Assembly: GCF_019880305.1 (NCBI RefSeq)
Contig: NZ_CP082301.1
Coordinates: 5,270,001-5,334,000, forward strand
DNA: 64,000 nucleotides
DNA from: Streptomyces decoyicus
GTDB lineage: Bacteria > Actinomycetota > Actinomycetes > Streptomycetales > Streptomycetaceae
Direction of reading: 5' to 3'
Shown here: positions 58,659 to 64,000 of the stretch, one piece after another
Position numbering within the stretch: the first letter of the stretch is position 1
Layout of the letters: every line of letters begins with the position of its first letter
Position numbers and translations under genes: made by a program
Notes under the pieces: model-generated
What the model was told of the DNA's origin: nothing
Databases searched by the model: none
The model's input: the letters and a program-made list of their open reading frames with translations, nothing else

Positions 58659-59005
58659 CGCGCCTCCCGGATGACGGACACCCGACCCTGGGCTCCTAAT
58701 AGCACGGCAGCGCGGCCACCCGGTCAAGAGCTGTGACAGGGGCGGCAGTCCGCGGGGTGCGGGAGAGGCGGGACGGGTACGGCGGCCCGTGTGCCCGGGG
58801 CCGGAGGCGCGGTGGCAGGCATGCGGTGGCGGCACGACGGGTGTGGTGGCCCGTCTGCCTGCGGTCGTCCCGTGTCCGTCGGTCTGCGGTCGTCCTGTGT
58901 CGGTCCGCTTGCGGTCGTCCCGTGTCCGTCGGCGTCAGTTCTTCCGGCGCGCGGGCGTCAGGACGTCGGACTACCCGGCAGTCGGGACGTCGGACCTACC
59001 GGCAG
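58659..59005. other. 347-bp spacer with two minisatellites
   Basis: Between the sigma factor start and the marR stop (both minus). Holds a 25-26-bp array of three units on CTGCGGTCGTCCCGTGTCCG (58859-58934) and the first two units of a 24-bp array (58957-59028) that runs into the end of the marR gene. The sigma factor promoter should lie near 58660-58750, but no clear -35/-10 pair was seen. Confidence 0.55.
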
Positions 59006-59028
59006 TCAGGACGTCGGACCCACCGGGG
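58957..59028. repeat. 24-bp tandem repeat, three units, overlapping the marR 3' end
   Basis: Units at 58957-58980, 58981-59004 and 59005-59028, each close to GTCAGGACGTCGGACCTACC plus CGGCA. The third contains the marR stop (59006-59008) and last codons (PVGPTS); the outer units extend into the spacer. Confidence 0.85.
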
Positions 59029-59506
59029 TCAACGACGCGGTGATGTCGGAGAGGGAGGCGTTGAAGCGCGTCAGCAGCGTGGTGAACGCCGTGCGCTCCT
59101 CCTCGGACCACTGCTCGGTCACCAGGGCCATCAGCGCGCGGCGGGACGTGCGCACCTCCTCCAGGCGGGCGCGGCCGCGCTCGGAGAGCTGGAGCACCAC
59201 GGCCCGGCCGTCCTCCGGGTGGGTGGCGCGGCTGACCAGACCGGAGTCGACCAGCGGGGCGACCTGACGGGTGACCGTCGAGGAGTCGATGCCCATACCG
59301 GCGGCAAGGGCCTTCACGCCCATCGGGCCTTCCTGGTCCAGGCGGTTGAGCAGCAGGTAGGCGGCGCGGTCCATGGAATTGCGCGCCTGCCCGACGCCGC
59401 CGAGCCGGCTCTGTTCTGCGCGGCGGGCGAAGACGGCCACTTGGTGCTGCAGCGCGTCGAGGAGAGCGGGGTCGGTGTGGGTCGTCATGTCCGAAGAGGT
59501 GGGCAT
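59006..59506 (-). CDS. MarR-family transcriptional regulator
   Basis: A 166-residue regulator with the winged-helix core AAYLLLNRLDQEGPMGVKALAAGMGIDSSTVTRQVAPLVDSGLVSRATHPEDGRAVVLQLSERGRARLEEV (about 48-115) flanked by dimerisation helices. ATG 59506 is used; ATG 59488 is in frame and possible. It is divergent from the threonine dehydratase gene. The 222-bp gap has the heptamer AGCGTAC twice (59551-59557 and 59573-59579), read on the minus strand as -10-like TACGCT. The last codons lie in a 24-bp minisatellite. Confidence 0.88.
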   Translation of the reverse strand: MPTSSDMTTHTDPALLDALQHQVAVFARRAEQSRLGGVGQARNSMDRAAYLLLNRLDQEGPMGVKALAAGMGIDSSTVTRQVAPLVDSGLVSRATHPEDGRAVVLQLSERGRARLEEVRTSRRALMALVTEQWSEEERTAFTTLLTRFNASLSDITASLTPVGPTS

Positions 59507-59728
59507 GGCCGGGAGCTCGCTTCGATGGAAGTGCGTATGGATGGGAGGACAGCGTACGCGGACCCGGCGCGGAGCGTACCTGGGCTGTCCATTCCGATAA
59601 CGCCCCGTAACCCCCGGGCGGCCGTACGGGACTCCGCCGCCGCACCGCCGTCCGCCGCTTCCGGCGCGGCCCTGATCGCCATCTGGGCAGAAAAGGCCCC
59701 GCGGTGGGCGAACTGCAAGACTGGCGAT

Positions 59729-61000
59729 ATGGCCGACCACACGCCGCGCACGCCGCCCGTAACCTCCGCCTCCGCACGCTCAGCCGAGGGTCCGGCCGCC
59801 GCGATCACGGTCGATGACGTGCGCGAGGCGCACAAGATGCTCTCCGGTGTCTCCCGGGCCACCGCGATGGAGGGCAGCCGCTATCTGTCCGGGCTGATCG
59901 GCGCGCCCGTCCACCTCAAGTGCGAGAACCTCCAGCGCACCGGCTCCTTCAAGATCCGTGGCGCCTACGTACGGATCGCCGGGCTGTCGGCGCAGGAGCG
60001 GGCGGCGGGTGTGGTGGCCGCCAGCGCCGGCAACCACGCGCAGGGCGTGGCGCTCGCGGCGTCGCTGCTGGGGGTGCGTTCGACGGTGTTCATGCCGGTC
60101 GGCGCCCCGTTGCCCAAGGTCGCCGCGACCCGCGAATACGGTGCCGAAGTACGGCTGCACGGCCAGGTGGTGGACGAGACGCTGGCCGCCGCCCAGGACT
60201 ACGCGCGGGAGACCGGCGCGGTCTTCATCCACCCCTTCGACCACCCGGACATCATCGCCGGCCAGGGCACCGTCGGCCTGGAGATCCTCGAACAGTGCCC
60301 CGAGGTGCGGACCATCGTCATCGGGATCGGCGGCGGCGGGCTCGCCGCGGGGGTCGCGCTCGCGGTCAAGGCGCTGCGGCCGGACGTGAAGGTCGTCGGG
60401 GTGCAGGCGGCGGGGGCGGCCTGTTATCCGCCGTCGCTGGCGGCCGGGCGTCCGGTCGCGATCGAGGGGCTCTCGACGATGGCGGACGGCATCAAGGTCG
60501 GGCGGCCCGGCGAGGTGACCTTCGGGATGGTCGAGCAGCTGGTGGACGAGGTCCGTACGGTCACCGAGGACCAGCTCTCCAGTGCGCTGCTGCTGTGCCT
60601 GGAGCGGGCGAAGCTGGTGGTGGAGCCGGCCGGGGCGAGCCCGGTGGCGGCGCTGCTCGCCGAACCGGAGTCCTTCGAGGGGCCGGTGGTCGCGGTGCTG
60701 TCCGGCGGCAATGTCGACCCGCTGCTGTTGCAGCGCATCCTGCGGCACGGCATGGCCGCCGGCGGGCGTTATCTCTCGCTGCGGCTGCGGCTGACGGACC
60801 GGCCGGGGGCGCTGGCGACGCTGCTCGGGGTGCTGTCGGAGGCCGATGCCAACGTGCTCGACGTCGGCCATGTGCGGACGGATCCGCAGCTCGGGCTGAC
60901 CGAGGTCGAGGTGGAGCTGCATCTGGAGACGCAGGGGCCGGCGCACTGCAACGACGTGCGGGCGGCGCTGCACGAGGCGGGGTACGCCGTCGCGGATTGA
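59729..61000 (+). CDS. ilvA: threonine dehydratase (ammonia-lyase)
   Basis: A 423-residue PLP enzyme converting threonine to 2-oxobutyrate and ammonia, feeding isoleucine synthesis or threonine breakdown. PLP-lysine block LKCENLQRTGSFKIRGAYVRIA; VVAASAGNHAQGVA; phosphate cup IGIGGGGLAAG; SGGNVDPLLLQRIL; then one ACT domain (about 340-415, YLSLRLRLTDRPGALATLLGVLSEADANVLDV). With a single ACT domain it is the shorter type found in actinobacteria, with allosteric control likely. ATG 59729 is chosen for family length; no clear ribosome site precedes it. Confidence 0.94.
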   Translation: MADHTPRTPPVTSASARSAEGPAAAITVDDVREAHKMLSGVSRATAMEGSRYLSGLIGAPVHLKCENLQRTGSFKIRGAYVRIAGLSAQERAAGVVAASAGNHAQGVALAASLLGVRSTVFMPVGAPLPKVAATREYGAEVRLHGQVVDETLAAAQDYARETGAVFIHPFDHPDIIAGQGTVGLEILEQCPEVRTIVIGIGGGGLAAGVALAVKALRPDVKVVGVQAAGAACYPPSLAAGRPVAIEGLSTMADGIKVGRPGEVTFGMVEQLVDEVRTVTEDQLSSALLLCLERAKLVVEPAGASPVAALLAEPESFEGPVVAVLSGGNVDPLLLQRILRHGMAAGGRYLSLRLRLTDRPGALATLLGVLSEADANVLDVGHVRTDPQLGLTEVEVELHLETQGPAHCNDVRAALHEAGYAVAD

Positions 61001-61342
61001 GCGCGGTGCGGCAGCGGCAGCGGCAGCGGGCGGACGTGGCGTGGCGCGGGCAGTCGCGGCACGGCGTACCGCCCAGGGGATTGCCGTAAATCGATGGGGT
61101 CCAGGGGACTGCGGGTATACCGTGGCGCCCTCCCCACACCCGCCGGCGAACGACCGTTCCCTTTTCGTTCTGCGCGGAAAATCGAAATTTGTATCGCGAT
61201 GTATCGCGTTCCGCCGTAGTATCGCGCTGCGGGGGGCCGAGGAGTCGTGGCGTCCTGTTGTGGACAAATGCCCGCAGGGCAGGCATAAGCCGCCAACCGT
61301 AATATTCGACCTGGAACTGACCCAAGCCATGGGAGTACCCAT
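61001..61342. other. promoter region of the ABC transporter operon
   Basis: 342 bp. Left part GC-rich with a GGCAGC run (61012-61030) and no gene. Around 61160-61210 it turns A+T-rich (CGGAAAATCGAAATTTG). GTATCGCG occurs three times (61191-61198, 61201-61208, 61219-61226), the first being part of ATCGCGAT. These look like regulator boxes placed about 120-150 bp before the ATG. Confidence 0.5.
61191..61226 (+). promoter_or_regulatory. three GTATCGCG boxes
   Basis: GTATCGCG at 61191, 61201 and 61219: starts 10 and 18 bp apart, near integral helical turns for the first pair. They occur beside the only A+T-rich patch upstream of the transporter. Probably operator half-sites for an unlinked regulator (PadR or TetR type would be usual for this transporter class; inference). 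Confidence 0.5.
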
Positions 61343-62437
61343 ATGCCAGGCGCCATTTACGCCGAAGGTCTGGTGAAGACCTTCGGCGACGTGAGGGCAC
61401 TGGACGGCGTCGATCTCGACGTTCCCGAAGGAACCGTCCTCGGAATGCTCGGCCCCAACGGTGCCGGCAAGACCACTGCGGTACGGGTCCTGACGACCCT
61501 GCTCCGGCCCGACCGCGGCAAGGCGGTGGTCGCCGGGATCGATGTCCTCGCGCACCCCGACAAGGTGCGGCGCTCGATAGGCCTCTCCGGCCAATTCGCC
61601 GCCGTGGATGAGTACTTGACCGGTCGCGAGAACCTGATGATGGTCGGCCAGCTCTACCAGATGAGCGGGCGCGACGCCAAGCGGCGGGCCGCTGAACTGC
61701 TGGAACGCTTCCATCTCGGCGACGCCGCCGACCGCACCGCCAAGACCTACTCCGGCGGTATGCGCCGCCGGCTCGACCTCGCGGCCGCACTGGTCGTCAG
61801 CCCGCCCGTGATGTTCATGGACGAGCCGACCACCGGCCTGGACCCCCGCAACCGCCAAGGGCTGTGGGAGGTCATCCAGGAGCTGGTCGCGGGCGGTACG
61901 ACCCTGCTGCTCACCACGCAGTACCTGGAGGAGGCCGACCGTCTGGCCCACGACATCTGCGTCGTCGACCACGGCAAGGTCATCGCCCGCGGCACCTCCG
62001 ACCAGCTCAAGGCGCGTACCGGCGGCGAGCGTGTCGAGGTCGTGGTGCATTCCCCCGACCACCTCTCCGTCGCCGACGAGGTCCTGCGCGGCTTCGGCAA
62101 GGGCGAGGGCACGGTCGAGCCGCACATCCGCAAGCTCACGGTCCCCGTGGCGGGCGGCGCCAAGCTGCTCGCCGAGGTCATCCGTGAACTGGACGTCCGC
62201 GGGGTGGAGATCGACGACATCGGGCTGCGCCGCCCCACCCTCGACGATGTGTTCATCTCGCTGACCGGGCACGCCGCGGAGGCCGCGGAAGAGAGCGGCG
62301 CGGGCGGCAAGGGTGCCGTCGGCCGGCAGAAGAAGGGCGGCAAGGGCGCCGCGAGCACCGCGCCGGACGGGACGCCGGCGGCCGGAGCGGTCGACGCGGA
62401 CGCGAGCGCGACGACCGACAAGGAGGGCGTGAAGTGA
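61343..62437 (+). CDS. DrrA-type ABC transporter ATP-binding protein
   Basis: A 364-residue ABC ATPase of the daunorubicin-resistance class. Walker A GPNGAGKTTAVRVL (about 34-47), signature TYSGGMRRRLDLAAAL, Walker B VMFMDEPTTGLDPRNR, the His switch TTQYLEEADRLAHD. The DrrA-type C-terminal module follows (GERVEVVVHSPDHLSV..., RRPTLDDVFISLTGHAAE). An Ala/Gly/Lys-rich tail of about 60 residues is extra. It drives export of a hydrophobic compound or lipid with the permease next to it; the GTGA overlap couples the two genes. Confidence 0.93.
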   Translation: MPGAIYAEGLVKTFGDVRALDGVDLDVPEGTVLGMLGPNGAGKTTAVRVLTTLLRPDRGKAVVAGIDVLAHPDKVRRSIGLSGQFAAVDEYLTGRENLMMVGQLYQMSGRDAKRRAAELLERFHLGDAADRTAKTYSGGMRRRLDLAAALVVSPPVMFMDEPTTGLDPRNRQGLWEVIQELVAGGTTLLLTTQYLEEADRLAHDICVVDHGKVIARGTSDQLKARTGGERVEVVVHSPDHLSVADEVLRGFGKGEGTVEPHIRKLTVPVAGGAKLLAEVIRELDVRGVEIDDIGLRRPTLDDVFISLTGHAAEAAEESGAGGKGAVGRQKKGGKGAASTAPDGTPAAGAVDADASATTDKEGVK

Positions 62438-63312
62438 CCACGGTGACCGAAGCGGCCGGCGACGCCCGCACCCGCACCCCGCAGCCACGGGGCGGCCTCA
62501 GCAGATCCGTACGCGACTCGCTGGTGGTCGCCAAGCGCAATCTGATCCGGATGCTGCGGATCCCCGAGGTGGTGATCTTCGGGCTGATCCAGCCGATCAT
62601 GTTCGTGGTGCTGTTCACGTATGTCTTCGGCGGGTCCATCAACATCCCCGGCGCCCCGGTGGGCGACGCCCAGGCCTACCGCGAGTTCCTGATGGCCGGG
62701 ATCTTCGCGCAGACCGTCACCTTCGCCACGGCGGGTGCCGGCGCGGGTATCGCCGACGACATGCACAAGGGACTCATCGACCGCTTCCGGTCGCTGCCGA
62801 TGTCCCGCGGTGCGGTGCTCACCGGCCGTACCCTCGCCGACCTCGTACAGACCGCGTTGACCTTGGTGGTGCTGGCGGTCGTTGCGCTGCTGATCGGCTG
62901 GCGTACCCACGAGAGCCTCGCCGAGGTGCTGTCCGGCTTCGCGCTGCTGCTCCTGCTGGGTTACGCCTTCTCCTGGATCGGCGCGCTCATCGGCCTGACG
63001 GTGCGGACGCCCGAGGCGGCCACATCGGGCGGCCTGATCTGGCTCTTCCCGCTGACCTTCATCTCGAATGCGTTCGTTCCGGTCAACGGCATGCCGGCGT
63101 TCCTGCAGCATGTCGCGGAGTGGAACCCGTTCAGTGCGACGGTCGCCGCGGCCCGGGAGCTGTTCGGCAACACCATCGGCAGGGCGCCCACGTCGGTGAC
63201 CGGTGCCTGGCCGATGGAACACCCGGTGCTGGCCTCGGTGATCTGGTCCGTCCTGATCATCGCGGTCTTCCGGACGCTGGCCGTCCGCAAATACCGGTCG
63301 GCCACGGCCTGA
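62434..63312 (+). CDS. DrrB-type ABC transporter permease
   Basis: A 292-residue ABC-2 type permease with six membrane helices: VVIFGLIQPIMFVVLFTYVFGG; FLMAGIFAQTVTFATAGAGAGIADD; the coupling loop DDMHKGLIDRFRSLPMSRGAVLTGRTLADL; then helices around 140-165, 170-195, 200-225 and 265-283, and WNPFSATVAAARELFG. This is the DrrB/ABC2 pattern. Starts at GTG 62434 overlapping the ATPase stop by 4 bp. The substrate is unknown; similarity to drug-resistance pumps is structural and does not prove drug export. Confidence 0.92.
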   Translation: MTTVTEAAGDARTRTPQPRGGLSRSVRDSLVVAKRNLIRMLRIPEVVIFGLIQPIMFVVLFTYVFGGSINIPGAPVGDAQAYREFLMAGIFAQTVTFATAGAGAGIADDMHKGLIDRFRSLPMSRGAVLTGRTLADLVQTALTLVVLAVVALLIGWRTHESLAEVLSGFALLLLLGYAFSWIGALIGLTVRTPEAATSGGLIWLFPLTFISNAFVPVNGMPAFLQHVAEWNPFSATVAAARELFGNTIGRAPTSVTGAWPMEHPVLASVIWSVLIIAVFRTLAVRKYRSATA

Positions 63313-63366
63313 GCGGCTTACGGCCTCAGCGGCCACGGCCTCGGCGGCCTGGCGCCGCAGACAGCG

Positions 63367-63403
63367 CGAAGCGGCCCGGAGCGTCACGCTCCGGGCCGCT
63401 TCG
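63367..63403. terminator. 17-bp hairpin between convergent genes
   Basis: Perfect arms 63367-63383 and 63387-63403 around TCA. It sits between the transporter stop (63312) and the greA stop (63426). Confidence 0.75.
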
Positions 63404-63425
63404 GCGTCGAGGGAAGCCTCGGGGC

Positions 63426-63923
63426 TCAGCCCGTGTACGGCTTCGCGTCGAGGATCTTCACGGCCGCCTTCTTGCCGTTCGGGAGCTCGTACTCCGCCTC
63501 GGCGCCGACCTTCTTGCCGTTCACGCCCGTGCCCAGCGGCGACTGGGGGGAGTAGGTCTCGATGTCCGAGCTCGCGTACTCCCGGGAGGCCAGCAGGAAC
63601 GACAGCGTGTCGTCCGGGTCCCCGTCGAACGCGATGGTGACAACCATGCCGGGAGCCACGACGCCGGTGGCGGCGGGGGCCTCTCCGACCTTCGCGGTCT
63701 GGAGCAGCTGGGTGAGCTGGCGGACGCGCAGCTCCTGCTTGCCCTGCTCTTCCTTGGCCGCGTGGTACCCGGCGTTCTCCTTCAGGTCACCTTCCTCGCG
63801 GGCCGCCGCGATCTTCTCGGTGATCTCGGCGCGTGCGGGACCAGACAGGTGCTCCAGCTCGGCCTTGAGCTGGTCATACGCCTCCTGGGTAAGCCAGGTG
63901 ACGTTTTCGCTGGTCTGGGTCAC
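63426..63923 (-). CDS. greA: transcription elongation factor GreA
   Basis: A 165-residue factor that stimulates RNA cleavage by stalled RNA polymerase. N-terminal coiled coil with VTWLTQEAYDQLKAELEHLSGPARAEITEKIAAAREEGDLKENAGYHAAKEEQ carries the acidic tip DLKEN. The C-terminal FKBP-like domain has DIETYSPQSPLGTGVNGKKVGAEAEYELPNGKKAAVKILDAKPY. GTG 63923 has GAGGAGC 5 nt upstream; the longer frame upstream is not coding. Confidence 0.95.
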   Translation of the reverse strand: MTQTSENVTWLTQEAYDQLKAELEHLSGPARAEITEKIAAAREEGDLKENAGYHAAKEEQGKQELRVRQLTQLLQTAKVGEAPAATGVVAPGMVVTIAFDGDPDDTLSFLLASREYASSDIETYSPQSPLGTGVNGKKVGAEAEYELPNGKKAAVKILDAKPYTG

Positions 63924-64000
63924 AGGTGCTCCTCGTCGGTACTGGGGATAAATCAAACGCCCTACCAGGAAGGTTTGCGCCTTCACGGGTGGGCGAAACC

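Noticed and set aside
61343..63312. Drug-resistance claim for the DrrAB-like transporter
   Set aside because: The family match only shows an export ABC system; no biosynthetic cluster or resistance evidence is in the window.

Overview
The window is chromosomal DNA from a Streptomyces (high-GC actinomycete). The base composition, the many GTG starts, the GGAGG-type ribosome sites beside leaderless genes, and the gene content all fit: split acyl-CoA carboxylase subunits with an epsilon subunit, PQQ-propeller Ser/Thr kinases, an LAxTG sortase substrate and an orphan WXG100 pair. From memory, the order deoC - phosphosugar mutase - purine nucleoside phosphorylase - LpdA - DeoR - acyl-CoA carboxylase alpha - Maf - accE - pccB - birA - cya - enoyl-CoA hydratase - GGDEF - hutH - L,D-transpeptidase ... 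msrA - metB - ilvA - greA follows the conserved core region around SCO4910-SCO4965 of S. coelicolor. No tRNA, rRNA, CRISPR array, transposase or integrase gene was seen.

Layout. 0-3.5 kb: a secreted peptide gene, then a minus-strand WXG100-like module with a PH-like protein and its broken tandem copy. 3.5-11 kb: a nucleoside/deoxyribose block made of an aldehyde dehydrogenase and a catalytically dead partner (together like a split ALDH16), DeoC, a phosphosugar mutase and purine nucleoside phosphorylase. deoC and the phosphorylase gene share a perfect 12-bp palindrome at their promoters. 11-16.7 kb: a GGCT-like protein, LpdA-type flavoprotein, DeoR and TetR regulators and a membrane esterase. 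16.7-34.9 kb: acyl-CoA carboxylase alpha, epsilon and beta subunits and biotin ligase, interrupted by a pseudokinase/kinase/kinase cluster, DJ-1, MOSC, Maf and a penicillin-binding protein; then adenylate cyclase and enoyl-CoA hydratase. 35-42 kb: GAF-GGDEF protein, histidine ammonia-lyase, a sortase-type wall protein, a lipoprotein L,D-transpeptidase and a DUF2786 protein. 42-51 kb: a NarL-type two-component pair, membrane proteins, a sulfatase-fold membrane enzyme, a probable phosphorothioate-DNA-dependent HNH nuclease and an amino-acid permease. 51-54.5 kb: an accessory stretch of small unknown genes, ending in a 0.9-kb insert in the 3' end of msrA bounded by 38-bp direct repeats. 54.5-64 kb: msrA, a tetratricopeptide-like membrane protein, metB, a SigE-family sigma factor with a coupled membrane protein, MarR, threonine dehydratase, an ABC exporter and greA.

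How the genes fit together: the phosphorylase, mutase, DeoC and aldehyde dehydrogenases can take deoxynucleosides to acetaldehyde/acetate and glyceraldehyde-3-phosphate. AccA, AccE and PccB, with BirA for biotin attachment, make malonyl- or methylmalonyl-CoA. Several intergenic regions carry tandem minisatellites that begin inside the last codons of the neighbouring gene. Strong hairpins, usually with perfect stems of 12-18 bp and no T-tract, separate many convergent or successive units.
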